From IMG/VR virus record IMGVR_UViG_3300030118_003120, positions 1 to 43,936 of that record: a DNA stretch of 43,936 nt; one strand, 5' to 3'. The translations under genes and the position numbers were made by a program. Each line of letters opens with the position of its first letter. Within the stretch, counting starts at the first letter, position 1. Shown here piece after piece: positions 22,658 through 29,977 of the stretch. This DNA comes from a virus. The notes below the pieces were generated by a model that was not told where the DNA came from, did no database searches, and was given only the letters and a program-made list of their open reading frames with translations.

Positions 22658-22669
22658 TTTATATGGGTC
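22658..22669 (+). promoter_or_regulatory. Class A promoter TTTATATGGGTC
   Basis: TTTATATGGGTC lies 75 nt upstream of the ATG at 22733. GATAGG just upstream matches half of the palindrome before the promoter at 26132. The leader ends ACAGGAGGAATGTCTATG. Confidence 0.75.
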
Positions 22670-22732
22670 GGCCCCGTGGTTCAACATGAGCGGACACGAA
22701 ACGACTCAACACAACAAACAGGAGGAATGTCT

Positions 22733-22927
22733 ATGGCACAATTTGAAACAGAACAGGAAGCATACGAAGCATACGATGAATACCTTGACGAGCAACCCGA
22801 TGTGGTCATCGGGAGCCTGTCGTACCCACCCTCACGGGTGCTGAAATTGGTGGACCCAACCGCATACCGAGTCGGGTTCTCCGAGTTCTTGGAATGGAAC
22901 CAAATCGCAGAAGTGGAGGGGTACTGA
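22733..22927 (+). CDS. Small acidic hypothetical protein, 64 aa
   Basis: A 64-residue acidic protein starting MAQFETEQEAYEAYDEYLDE, with a later segment IGSLSYPPSRVLKLVDP. No Cys, no membrane helix and no recognised domain. The start is fixed by AGGAGG 7 nt upstream, in a leader design shared with the genes at 23560 and 26207. The next gene begins directly after its stop. Small acidic early proteins often bind and modify host enzymes, but nothing here proves that. Confidence 0.75.
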   Translation: MAQFETEQEAYEAYDEYLDEQPDVVIGSLSYPPSRVLKLVDPTAYRVGFSEFLEWNQIAEVEGY

Positions 22928-23371
22928 ATGACGGAATCATCACACAGTCAGTACCGAGGCACCATCGGCAGGAGCGAGAAGCCGGTCAAGACCTTCGTGG
23001 TGCAGGTCGCCGAGAAGGTCAGCCGAGACTACGAGGTCATCGGTGCGGCCAGCATGGCCGAGGCCATACGCCTTGTCAAGGAGAACGGGGGCCACTTCTA
23101 CCACGATGACGGCCAGCAGTCAAACGAAATCATTGACTCGTGGGAGTTCCACCACGACTTCGCACCGAAGGCCGTGCGGTCGCTCACATCGTCGCCGTGC
23201 GTGATGTATGGGAAGTGGTTTGAGAAGCGAATCAACCGCCACACCTCCACCTTCACCTCCGCCTACTTTTGCGACACCATCGTCAAGGGCGGCATGGGGC
23301 AACTGTGCCCCAAGTGTCAGGAGAAGTTGGCCAAAGGGTACACCATGCGCCAGCCCGAGGAGGACGAGTGA
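22928..23371 (+). CDS. Hypothetical protein with C-terminal CPKC motif, 147 aa
   Basis: A 147-residue protein. Residues ~20-75 (KTFVVQVAEKVSRDYEVIGA, then AEAIRLVKENGG) look like a small beta-alpha-beta domain of the type seen in DpnD/PcfM-like mobile element proteins, where a YEV-A-xxEA pattern recurs. The C-terminal part has C90, C113 and CPKC (127-130), possibly a zinc site. ATG immediately follows the previous stop. The domain comparison is tentative. Confidence 0.75.
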   Translation: MTESSHSQYRGTIGRSEKPVKTFVVQVAEKVSRDYEVIGAASMAEAIRLVKENGGHFYHDDGQQSNEIIDSWEFHHDFAPKAVRSLTSSPCVMYGKWFEKRINRHTSTFTSAYFCDTIVKGGMGQLCPKCQEKLAKGYTMRQPEEDE

Positions 23372-23563
23372 ATGTGCAAGACATGTGACCTCGCCGACCT
23401 CACGAGCGTTCGCCTCGTGGACATCGTGCTCTCGTGCGGAGCGTGCGAGCAACGAAGGATAAATCAACTCATCAACCCACGGGTTTATATGGGTCAGGCC
23501 CGTGGCAATAATGAGGCGGGGACACCCGCCGACCCAAACAACACAAAGGAGGAATGCCTATGA
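23372..23563 (+). CDS. Small CxxC protein reading into the next promoter, 63 aa
   Basis: The frame starts MCKTCDLADLTSVRLVDIV directly after the previous stop and has CKTC and CGAC, a plausible zinc ribbon, in its first 26 residues. The last ~28 codons run through the TTTATATGGGTC promoter, the leader hairpin and the AGGAGG site of the next gene, and the stop overlaps its ATG. The first half looks like a gene. The second half may simply be the reading frame crossing regulatory DNA. Confidence 0.5.
   Translation: MCKTCDLADLTSVRLVDIVLSCGACEQRRINQLINPRVYMGQARGNNEAGTPADPNNTKEECL
23484..23495 (+). promoter_or_regulatory. Class A promoter TTTATATGGGTC inside the end of a gene
   Basis: TTTATATGGGTC lies 76 nt upstream of the ATG at 23560. 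The leader contains a hairpin GGCGGG-GACA-CCCGCC (23513-23528) and ends AAAGGAGGAATGCCTATG. Confidence 0.75.
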
Positions 23564-23841
23564 AGAAGTACGCAGAAGTATTGGACAACCAGCGCACGCC
23601 ACTAACGGCGGAAGAATTGACGACCATGCACGCTCACTTGACGAGCGGACGAGGGGATGCAGACGCACCCTTGGATGGGGACATCGCCCTTGAACTGATG
23701 GCTGAGGTCAAGCACCTTCGCCGCATGATGGCGATTGCCTACCACTGGATTGGCCGCAAGGCACCCACCGGCACGACCATGAACCGAGACTACATGGCCG
23801 CCTTGAAAGAGGCCGCACGCATTCGCAAGGAGGACGCCTGA
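23560..23841 (+). CDS. Hypothetical protein, 93 aa
   Basis: A 93-residue, mostly helical protein starting MKKYAEVLDNQRTPLTAEE, with a central helix (IALELMAEVKHLRRMMAIAY) and a basic C-terminus (AALKEAARIRKEDA). No metal site and no transmembrane segment. The start is set by AGGAGG seven bases upstream. It is first in a run of five closely coupled genes up to 26109. Function unknown. Confidence 0.8.
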   Translation: MKKYAEVLDNQRTPLTAEELTTMHAHLTSGRGDADAPLDGDIALELMAEVKHLRRMMAIAYHWIGRKAPTGTTMNRDYMAALKEAARIRKEDA

Positions 23842-24870
23842 ATGGGTAAGGTTCTACGAGGACAGGGTACGACCCAAGAGTGGACTGTCGCCAGCGAACT
23901 CAGCAGGGCACGCTGGGACTCTTACTACACGGTCAAGCATGACAACCACAACATGATGACCAAGGAGCAACGGGAAGAAGCGAACAAGTTGCGAGCGGCA
24001 CTGCCGAAGGCCGTACTCATCAACGCCTTGACCCGCCGTGCAAGTCTGCGCCATGCTGGTACCGACCTCGCTGACCGTGTCGCATTTGTCAAGCACCGCT
24101 CATGGGGCATGGGCTTGCGTGTGGGCAAGGACAACAGCGCAGGGCATCGCTCAATCCACGGATTCATGCAGTCGCTTGAACGCTGGCTTCACAACTGGCC
24201 AACGCTGATTCACCTCGCCAAGACCAACCCCGACGGCGCACGGATTTTCACCCGTCGTCAAAGCCCCCACATGGACTCCCATGTGGGCGTCCATGTAGGC
24301 GGGGCTGGCGGTATGCCGAAGAATGCGTATTCCTCAATCACGATTCTGCCGCCCATGGCGGACGCTGACCTGTCATACTTCCGACAACTACACGCCAAGT
24401 TGAAGCCGCTCACCGACCTGCTCTCGCAGACTCAATGGGCGGGGCAACAGGCCGCTCAACACCAACGCAACATTGAGGACTTGAAGCGTTACGCTATCAG
24501 AGTCGCCCAGTTGGACGAAAAGCGTGATGAATGGCTTCGCCAAGACGGCGAGGTTGCCAAGTGGCTGGACAGTCGCCCCGACTGCATCAAGGACGGACAA
24601 CTCAACATCCGAATCAATAGCGCATCGCTTCGGGACAGCACTCTCTACCAGTTGCTCGGACGACGCCCATGGGATTCAGAGTACAAACACACCAAGCAAC
24701 TGCAAGACTCGGCGATGGCGAGGGTGGAGGCGTACAGCCCCAGCGTTTCGGCTGAGATGATTGACCGTGAGGCTGTCAAGAAGGCCATCACCGAAATCAT
24801 GGAAGAGGCGGTTCAGTGGGCTTGCACCTACGAGGCCGACTTCACCACCGACGGAGGTGAGGAGGAATGA
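23842..24870 (+). CDS. Hypothetical protein, 342 aa
   Basis: The largest unknown in this operon, 342 residues starting MGKVLRGQGTTQEWTVASE. The N-terminal third has basic helical segments (EEANKLRAALPKAVLINALT) and a glycine/His-rich stretch (HMDSHVGVHVGGAGGMP). The middle is helical (QQAAQHQRNIEDLKRYAI). The C-terminus is acidic (TTDGGEEE). No nucleotide-binding loop, no Cys cluster and no membrane helix were seen. ATG follows the previous stop without a gap. Function unknown. Confidence 0.8.
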   Translation: MGKVLRGQGTTQEWTVASELSRARWDSYYTVKHDNHNMMTKEQREEANKLRAALPKAVLINALTRRASLRHAGTDLADRVAFVKHRSWGMGLRVGKDNSAGHRSIHGFMQSLERWLHNWPTLIHLAKTNPDGARIFTRRQSPHMDSHVGVHVGGAGGMPKNAYSSITILPPMADADLSYFRQLHAKLKPLTDLLSQTQWAGQQAAQHQRNIEDLKRYAIRVAQLDEKRDEWLRQDGEVAKWLDSRPDCIKDGQLNIRINSASLRDSTLYQLLGRRPWDSEYKHTKQLQDSAMARVEAYSPSVSAEMIDREAVKKAITEIMEEAVQWACTYEADFTTDGGEEE

Positions 24871-25217
24871 GTGAGCCCGTGTTCACACACACCACCGAGG
24901 AGTCCATGGTTATGGAGAACTCCTTCGGCACGGTCCGTGGCCCCGAGAAGTTAGTCATGGTGACCCGCATTTGGATGTGGAACCGTGATGGTACCGACCG
25001 AGGCTCGTTCACATGGGGCGCCGCCGACGGCTTGGGCGCCGAGCACTGGTACGCCGAGGGTGGCCTGTGGTTTGACGACCAAGGCTACCTCACGGACTTT
25101 GACGGGGTCTATGACCTGCCACCTGCCGCCATCAAGTGGCTGTACGACGAGGGACGACTGACCCAGTGGTACATTGACATGTGGGTGCAGTCGGGACGAT
25201 TGGAGGTGAGCGAGTGA
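24867..25217 (+). CDS. Hypothetical aromatic-rich protein, 116 aa
   Basis: A 116-residue protein starting MSEPVFTHTTEESMVMENS. It is rich in Trp, Tyr and Gly in its second half (MVTRIWMWNRDGTDRGSFTW, EHWYAEGGLWFDDQGYLTDF), which suggests a compact beta domain, and it ends in a helix (AIKWLYDEGRLTQW). The ATG overlaps the preceding stop (ATGA) and the stop overlaps the next GTG (GTGA). No family recognised. Confidence 0.75.
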   Translation: MSEPVFTHTTEESMVMENSFGTVRGPEKLVMVTRIWMWNRDGTDRGSFTWGAADGLGAEHWYAEGGLWFDDQGYLTDFDGVYDLPPAAIKWLYDEGRLTQWYIDMWVQSGRLEVSE

Positions 25218-25771
25218 ACATTTTCGTTTTGGACGAGTCACCTTTGCATGCGGCAAGGATGGTCTGTGACTCTCACACGGTGAAAATGCCGGTGGAGGGG
25301 GTGCAGATGCTTGTTCAGGCGTTGCTGACCAACGGTGCCCCGCACAACAAGATGCCGCTCACCAAGAAGCACAACAAGCCGCACCGTGGCGGCTATCCAG
25401 CGCATCCGTGTACCCTGTGGGCCGGAGCGTCAGCCGGCAACTGGGTGTGGCTATACCTCCACACTCGTGAGTTGTGTAAGGAGTACACCAAGCGATACGG
25501 CAAGACTCACTTCGCCGAGGGCCAACTTGCCCAGTTGAGGGACAACTTGGACTGGGGGCGCTACTTCAAAAAAACACAGAGGACGCCGTTCGTGAGAGCA
25601 ATCAACCAGTCGCAGAATCGCAACCTTGACCTCCTCAGCGAGGACATCACAGCGGTTTCAGCCTACCGTAATTTCTATGTGCGGGAGAAGGCACGCTTCG
25701 CCAAGTGGGAGAAGGGCACTGAGCCGCCGAAGTGGTGGCCCATCCCTGACTGCAAGGAGGCGAGCAAGTGA
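25214..25771 (+). CDS. Conserved phage family protein (NIFVLDE...CDSHTVKM type)
   Basis: A 185-residue protein with a GTG start overlapping the previous stop. The start NIFVLDESPLHAARMVCDSH followed by TVKMPVEGVQMLVQAL and HPCTLWAGASAGNWVWLYLH closely follows the pattern of a protein family common in marine and T4-like phages (MNIFVL..P..AA...CD.H..KM..E..QML), sometimes annotated as pyrimidine-dimer-glycosylase-like. The later AYRNFYVREKARFAKWEKG and PKWWP also fit. The activity of this family is not established to my knowledge, so I leave the function open. Confidence 0.85.
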   Translation: MNIFVLDESPLHAARMVCDSHTVKMPVEGVQMLVQALLTNGAPHNKMPLTKKHNKPHRGGYPAHPCTLWAGASAGNWVWLYLHTRELCKEYTKRYGKTHFAEGQLAQLRDNLDWGRYFKKTQRTPFVRAINQSQNRNLDLLSEDITAVSAYRNFYVREKARFAKWEKGTEPPKWWPIPDCKEASK

Positions 25772-26109
25772 TTGACGACCTCATGGACATGACACAGAAA
25801 ATCCTTGTCAAAATCACGACAGGGGGGGTTCTGACCGTACACACCATACCGATGGACTGGCCCGAGCACATGGTTGACAGCATGGCCGACGAACTACTGG
25901 ACACCGAGGGTGCGGAGAAGCACGACCTCGGGGAGGATTCAACAGGGGTCATGCGAACGGTCATCTACTGTTACAATCAGTCCTACGAGCACCTGCTCCA
26001 ACACAACAAGGCATTGACAGATGGGGTGATGCAATCGCTGAACACCCTCGTTATGCTCAAGGGCGACGCCGTAATCGCCCTCTCACCATCGTTCTTGGAG
26101 GTGAACTGA
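25768..26109 (+). CDS. Hypothetical protein, 113 aa
   Basis: A 113-residue protein with a GTG start (25768) overlapping the upstream stop. It starts IDDLMDMTQKILVKITTGG, with a strand pair (ILVKITTGGVLTVHTIPMDW) and an acidic helix (VDSMADELLDTEGAEKHDL). The C-terminal half is helical with a hydrophobic end (TLVMLKGDAVIALSPSFLEV). No Cys pair and no known motif. It is the last gene of the coupled run starting at 23560. Function unknown. Confidence 0.75.
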   Translation: MIDDLMDMTQKILVKITTGGVLTVHTIPMDWPEHMVDSMADELLDTEGAEKHDLGEDSTGVMRTVIYCYNQSYEHLLQHNKALTDGVMQSLNTLVMLKGDAVIALSPSFLEVN

Positions 26110-26110
26110 C

Positions 26111-26124
26111 CCTATCATGATAGG
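26111..26124. promoter_or_regulatory. Palindrome CCTATCATGATAGG, candidate operator
   Basis: A 14-bp perfect palindrome lying 7 nt upstream of the class A promoter at 26132, just after the previous stop codon. The half site GATAGG recurs just before the promoter at 22658, and CATGATAGGG occurs at about 16523. Confidence 0.5.
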
Positions 26125-26131
26125 CCGCAGG

Positions 26132-26143
26132 TTTATATGGGTC
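26132..26143 (+). promoter_or_regulatory. Class A promoter TTTATATGGGTC
   Basis: TTTATATGGGTC lies 75 nt upstream of the ATG at 26207. The leader has a hairpin GTCGGGG/CCCCGAC (about 26160-26181) and ends AAAGGAGGAATGCGTATG, as in the operons at 22733 and 23560. Confidence 0.75.
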
Positions 26144-26206
26144 AGCAGATACGGTATAATGTCGGGGCGACAACCCCCGACGCAAACAAACAAAGGAGGA
26201 ATGCGT

Positions 26207-26515
26207 ATGAAAAAAATAGCAGAAGCAACACGAACAGGCAAGTTCGGCACCTACGATGCAAGTAAGGGGCTGAACTCAAACATGAAGACACGGTGTACCG
26301 ACAACTGCAAGCAGTTCGGTAAGACGGCCAACCCGTTTTCCGACAGCATCAAGTGGAAGGACATCAAACAGCGTGGTGGGTGGTGGTACAACATCCGAGA
26401 CACACCGGGCAAGCGTGCCCGTCGGGTATGCCCCAACTGCGCCAGCAATTACAGCGTGAAGGGTAAGAGCGGAAGCCTACCCCAGCCGCTCTGGGCAGAG
26501 GTGTTCCGAGTATGA
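26207..26515 (+). CDS. Zinc-ribbon protein, 102 aa
   Basis: A 102-residue basic protein starting MKKIAEATRTGKFGTYDAS, with CTDNC (about residues 29-33) and CPNC (about 76-79), a likely zinc ribbon around a Trp-rich core (KQRGGWWYNIRDTPGKRARR). The basic surface suggests nucleic acid or ribosome contact. Start fixed by AGGAGG. The stop overlaps the next ATG. Function unknown. Confidence 0.8.
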   Translation: MKKIAEATRTGKFGTYDASKGLNSNMKTRCTDNCKQFGKTANPFSDSIKWKDIKQRGGWWYNIRDTPGKRARRVCPNCASNYSVKGKSGSLPQPLWAEVFRV

Positions 26516-26706
26516 CTGAGGTGTACGATTGGAAAGTCCATGGGGACGGCACCTTCTCGTTGTATGTGGACTTGAACGGTGACACCAACTGGAAGGACTA
26601 CGGCTCTTGCTTCCGCATCCAGTATCAATTTGACCTTGGCCTTCTCACTTGGATGGGCTCGGGAGCCCAACCTGACTGGCTTTCACTTGCGGGGTTGGAC
26701 GCATGA
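26512..26706 (+). CDS. Small aromatic hypothetical protein, 64 aa
   Basis: A 64-residue protein starting MTEVYDWKVHGDGTFSLYV, with DLNGDTNWKDYGSCF and several Trp, Tyr and Phe, suggesting a small beta domain. It is coupled to both neighbours by ATGA overlaps. No motif recognised. Confidence 0.7.
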   Translation: MTEVYDWKVHGDGTFSLYVDLNGDTNWKDYGSCFRIQYQFDLGLLTWMGSGAQPDWLSLAGLDA

Positions 26707-26912
26707 AGACGACACGACTTGAGGACGAATTGCTTCTCATCGCCAAGGTAGAACTTGAACTTGACAAGGTGCCGAATAGGCGTCCAAGCGGAATCGCCCA
26801 CGACCTACGGCTCATGCTCGCCGATGCTTACTACCGTGAGCGCCGGTGGACGGTGCTGTTCTTCGCCAGCGTGCTTGCCAATGTGGTGCTGTTTGCAGAG
26901 GTGTTGCTTTGA
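26703..26912 (+). CDS. Small protein with C-terminal membrane anchor, 69 aa
   Basis: A 69-residue protein starting MKTTRLEDELLLIAKVELEL, with a charged helical N-terminal part and a C-terminal transmembrane helix (about residues 50-69, VLFFASVLANVVLFAEVLL) ending at the C-terminus, as in tail-anchored proteins. It overlaps both neighbours by four bases. Role unknown. Confidence 0.7.
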   Translation: MKTTRLEDELLLIAKVELELDKVPNRRPSGIAHDLRLMLADAYYRERRWTVLFFASVLANVVLFAEVLL

Positions 26913-27133
26913 ACACTGACTTGCTACTTGCCGCCAAGAAAGTGGTGCGCCGATTTGAACAGGAGTGGCTCGGGGTCGGGGGCGGTACAATGCTGGCCGA
27001 AGAGGTCATGCTTTTGAAGCAACTTGTCCTTCTTGCGGAGGACGAGTTAGACCAAGAGGCCGTGTATTACAACCGCAAACGAGCGTCTGCCAACCGTGAG
27101 TACAACGAGATGATGCTACGAGGTGGTGAGTGA
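26909..27133 (+). CDS. Small helical protein, 74 aa (TTG start)
   Basis: The frame most likely starts at TTG 26909, overlapping the previous stop (TTGA). The next in-frame ATG would remove about 27 residues. The protein is helical and charged (LLAAKKVVRRFEQEWLG, LLKQLVLLAEDELDQEA, ANREYNEMMLRGGE). No metal site. Its stop overlaps the ATG at 27133. Function unknown. Confidence 0.6.
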   Translation: MNTDLLLAAKKVVRRFEQEWLGVGGGTMLAEEVMLLKQLVLLAEDELDQEAVYYNRKRASANREYNEMMLRGGE

Positions 27134-27279
27134 TGGGACAGATGTTTTGGAAAGTGACGGAAAAGCGAACAGGAGGCTTAGCATATTTCAAATCAGCCGA
27201 AGATGCCAACACCTTCTTGTCAAAATTGTACAACATCGCACCTATGGTTGCAGTGAATTGTGTTGTATCGGAGGAATGA
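27133..27279 (+). CDS. Small hypothetical protein, 48 aa
   Basis: A 48-codon gene starting MGQMFWKVTEKRTGGLAYFK, coupled to the previous gene by TGATG. Its last codons (GAG GAA TGA) carry the GGAGGAATGAACATG ribosome binding site of the next gene. The pattern WKVTEK...AYFKSAEDANTFLSKL looks like a small beta-alpha domain. Short, but packed and in phase with its neighbours. Confidence 0.6.
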   Translation: MGQMFWKVTEKRTGGLAYFKSAEDANTFLSKLYNIAPMVAVNCVVSEE

Positions 27280-27281
27280 AC

Positions 27282-27428
27282 ATGGGACAAATGAATGATG
27301 GAAGCGAATGCCTCCTGTGCGAGCAGTGGCAAGACCTTGACGGTCCCGATGAACTTCACCTGTGCTGTCAGGAGTGCCAAGACGAAATCGCTTGGGCGTT
27401 CGCACGACGAAGGGCAGGTGATGAGTGA
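27282..27428 (+). CDS. Zinc-ribbon miniprotein, 48 aa
   Basis: A 48-residue protein starting MGQMNDGSECLLCEQWQDLD, with CLLC near residues 10-13 and CCQEC near 31-35, spaced as in a one-zinc ribbon. GGAGGAATGAACATG gives the start. The stop overlaps the next ATG. Probable nucleic-acid or protein-binding finger of unknown target. Confidence 0.7.
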   Translation: MGQMNDGSECLLCEQWQDLDGPDELHLCCQECQDEIAWAFARRRAGDE

Positions 27429-27727
27429 TGATGACCACGAAGTACACACAGACGAGCATGGCCGATGGTCGGCGAAAATACATGACCGGCACAATGGCAG
27501 TCTGCGTAGTGTGTAAGCGTGCCTCATTTTTGCATGGTTCGCAGAAAGAACTTACCGAACAGCAGTGGAAGAACAAGCGTGCTACATTCGTGAACCTTGA
27601 GCCTGATACCCTACCGAAGGGTGTTTTCAAGAGCGGCGAAATGATGTGCGGACCGTGCCTTGACGCCATCCATAGGCCCGAAGCCAAGAAAGCGGAGGTT
27701 TCAAATAGGGGGCACTCTTCCGACTGA
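27428..27727 (+). CDS. Zinc-ribbon protein, 99 aa
   Basis: A 99-residue basic protein starting MMTTKYTQTSMADGRRKYM, with CVVC near residues 26-29 and CGPC near 74-77 (a long-loop zinc ribbon), and a polar C-terminus (RPEAKKAEVSNRGHSSD). The ATG overlaps the previous stop. It ends the operon begun at 26207; 96 non-coding bases follow, including CTCGGG-CACA-CTCGGG and a T6 run that may end the transcript. Confidence 0.7.
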   Translation: MMTTKYTQTSMADGRRKYMTGTMAVCVVCKRASFLHGSQKELTEQQWKNKRATFVNLEPDTLPKGVFKSGEMMCGPCLDAIHRPEAKKAEVSNRGHSSD

Positions 27728-27823
27728 ATACTCACGGGGTTGTCTCGGGCACACTCGGGTTTTTTGCGTTTCCCCGAGCCTCCATCTCACGGCCCGAGGC
27801 GGCCCCACCAAGGATTTGATACA

Positions 27824-28102
27824 ATGACAAACAGATTTATTTTCGCAGACCGTGTGCATGACTTACTCATGCAACACCCCGAAGGGCTTTCGTCGTACGA
27901 AATTTTCAACCGACTGGCCGACAGCAACAAGAGCACACGCTGGTTACCGTCAAGGAACAGCATCGGCTCACGCCTCGCCGCCATCGGCGGCTTCGTGAAG
28001 CAGGGCAAGGCCACAGGCTACTCTGCCATGACTTCACGGCGAGTAGTCGTGTGGACGCTTGATGTGGACAAGTGGCGTGCATGGAGGGGGATTGATGACT
28101 GA
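27824..28102 (+). CDS. Winged-helix DNA-binding protein, 92 aa
   Basis: A 92-residue protein starting MTNRFIFADRVHDLLMQHPE. The order helix (VHDLLMQHPEGLSSYEIFNR), recognition-type helix (SRNSIGSRLAAIGG) and a beta wing (FVKQGKATGYSAMTSRRVVV) is a winged helix. It probably acts as a transcription regulator. The preceding 96 nt show no strong TATA box. The next gene starts inside its end, so the two are coupled. Confidence 0.8.
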   Translation: MTNRFIFADRVHDLLMQHPEGLSSYEIFNRLADSNKSTRWLPSRNSIGSRLAAIGGFVKQGKATGYSAMTSRRVVVWTLDVDKWRAWRGIDD

Positions 28103-28850
28103 CATGAACATTGTCAGCGTCGGGGCCATAAAGTTCAACAGCACCATGCCTCTGACGAGGAACAAAAAGGGGTGGCTGATTCAGCGACCCTACTTCTCCA
28201 TCAGCGATGACAACGCTGAGTACCACTTCAACGGGAAGGATGTGATGTGGTCGTTCTTAGACGCTCTGTTCCCCAACGACCCATTACCGAGAGCCCCAAT
28301 ACATGACGACCTGTGGGCACCTACGATGGAAACGCCCTCAATGTACCAACTGTTCACCGACTTGGCTTACGAGGCGTTCACAGAGGGTAACGACTACCTC
28401 GTGCTGTACCACACCAACGGTGTGGTCAGCATGGTACAGTCTCTTAACGCTGTGAGCCTCTCCAACGACATAGAGCGTGCTGGGACGCCGCTGGCGTCAA
28501 TGCTGGGCGAAGAGGCGTGCTACTCAGTCGTCAAGTACCGAGACAAACACGGCTCACACCTGCGACGCATGGTGTCCGTGTATCACGAAGGCTTGGCCTA
28601 CGAAGTCATTGACTTGGGGACTCGGTGGTACTTGCGAGTCATCGGTGAGCCGTCGGTGTGCATCATGCCGCCTCGCACAATACCCAAGACCAAAGAGTAT
28701 GAGTTGAAGTCGGCGTTCCTCAAGGCACGAGCAACAGCGATGAACTTCACACCGCCTACTGGTTGGCTCAAACCACTGCCGACGCTGTCGTCTGTCTTAA
28801 CTCGTGAGTACGACATGCTCCGATGGGAACGATACGGAGGGTCTGCTTAA
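28095..28850 (+). CDS. Hypothetical protein, 251 aa
   Basis: A 251-residue protein starting MTDMNIVSVGAIKFNSTMP (an ATG at 28104 is an alternative start). It is a mixed alpha/beta protein: MTPLTRNKKG-like basic start, a central region (YLVLYHTNGVVSMVQSLNAV) and a basic C-terminus (ELKSAFLKARATAMNF). No catalytic motif recognised. It is the last gene before the AT-rich island, and T-rich sequence follows its stop. Confidence 0.75.
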   Translation: MTDMNIVSVGAIKFNSTMPLTRNKKGWLIQRPYFSISDDNAEYHFNGKDVMWSFLDALFPNDPLPRAPIHDDLWAPTMETPSMYQLFTDLAYEAFTEGNDYLVLYHTNGVVSMVQSLNAVSLSNDIERAGTPLASMLGEEACYSVVKYRDKHGSHLRRMVSVYHEGLAYEVIDLGTRWYLRVIGEPSVCIMPPRTIPKTKEYELKSAFLKARATAMNFTPPTGWLKPLPTLSSVLTREYDMLRWERYGGSA

Positions 28851-29131
28851 GAGTGTTTCGGAATTATTTTTCTTTTTTCTGCGACGACTGAAAGAAAAAA
28901 ACCGTGGGACTGCTTGCCATTTCCCGCAATTCTTTTTTTTCGTCATAGGGATTGAAAACAATTGCACCACCTAATACTGTAACATAGTTACTGTTTTATT
29001 CAAACACCTATTGGGAATAAAATTATTTCAACAAAATGCCACTCAGTACAGCGATAAAATAATTTTGTTAGAACTGAAAAAAGAAAAATAATTCAACACA
29101 TTCATATACTGACGAGGAGGACTGATTAAAC
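28851..29131. other. AT-rich intergenic island with inverted repeats
   Basis: About 280 nt without a gene and much AT-richer than the surroundings. It begins with T-rich stretches (28863-28879 and 28931-28940) that may terminate the upstream operon. It then has a palindrome GTAAC-ATA-GTTAC (28979-28991) flanked by ACTGT repeats, an inverted repeat AAAATTATTT / AAATAATTTT (29019-29028 and 29057-29066), A-rich sequence, and finally the promoter of the gene at 29132. A regulatory hub or an origin beside the replication genes is plausible. Confidence 0.6.
29103..29117 (+). promoter_or_regulatory. Class B promoter CATATACTGACGAGG
   Basis: CATATACTGACGAGG begins 29 nt before the ATG at 29132, the leaderless spacing. 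It matches TATATACTGGCGAGG before several replication genes. Confidence 0.7.
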
Positions 29132-29977
29132 ATGCTAACAAGACACCATGACATTGACATCTACCACACGACAACCAAGCAACCACCTGTGATGGTTGAT
29201 GGGGTCATCGTTGTGAATGAGAATGAACACGGCCACGCTGGGTACCTTGCCGCCAAAGGCTTGACACTGAGCAAGGACGCTGACTTCCGAATCACATCCA
29301 AGTTGATGGGCAACATCACCTTCAACCAAACCGTGTCCTTCGGGCAGGTTGGCTGGGATGGTTGGTACATCAGGAATAGGGACGGGGAGTGCTGGGTCGT
29401 CGTCAACATCAACGAGTGGCCGACAACCGCCCTGTTCCCGATTGAGGACAGCAAGAACACTTGGATTTACGCATACCCCGTAGTGCGGGATGTGCTGGAC
29501 TACTTCAAGACTCGTCATGCGAAGCAGTGCATTGTACTGAGCAACAGCGCCGTTCACGAAGCCCTTGACCCTGACGAGTTCCGACAGATGAAAGAAAACG
29601 AGTTCGTGTCGTACTACTGGCGCAGTCCAAACACACCCGAGGTGGACATGATATGGGCAAGCAAGGAGGGCGAGGCGTTCTTCACCCCACCGTCATGGTT
29701 GTTCCCCTACTTCGCTAAGTGCATTGGCTACACACACGCTCACACCTTCATGGTTGGCTACAACGATGAAAAGGAAATCAACGATGTGGCGGGTCATGAA
29801 CTGCTGAAAGAGGTCGGCGAACACATCAAGATGGCTCTCACGAAGAATCACGACAACTCCCTACTCACAGCGGTTGAGGAGATGGCTGAACTCAACGAGA
29901 AGGCAGACGAGATTCGCCAACAGATTGAAGAACTGGCGAAGGGCAAACCGCCAACCAACAACACTATGTGGGGTTAA
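29132..29977 (+). CDS. Hypothetical protein, possibly PAC2-like, 281 aa
   Basis: A 281-residue protein starting MLTRHHDIDIYHTTTKQPP. A Gly-containing strand-turn near the N-terminus (ENEHGHAGYLAAKGLTL), a YPVVRDVLDYFKTRHAKQC segment and AHTFMVGYNDEKEIND loosely resemble PAC2/proteasome-assembly-chaperone-type folds, but no diagnostic residue was confirmed. The C-terminal 45 residues are a coiled coil (VEEMAELNEKADEIRQQIEE). It is first in the replication module and upstream of the AAA+ ATPase gene. Confidence 0.8.
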   Translation: MLTRHHDIDIYHTTTKQPPVMVDGVIVVNENEHGHAGYLAAKGLTLSKDADFRITSKLMGNITFNQTVSFGQVGWDGWYIRNRDGECWVVVNINEWPTTALFPIEDSKNTWIYAYPVVRDVLDYFKTRHAKQCIVLSNSAVHEALDPDEFRQMKENEFVSYYWRSPNTPEVDMIWASKEGEAFFTPPSWLFPYFAKCIGYTHAHTFMVGYNDEKEINDVAGHELLKEVGEHIKMALTKNHDNSLLTAVEEMAELNEKADEIRQQIEELAKGKPPTNNTMWG

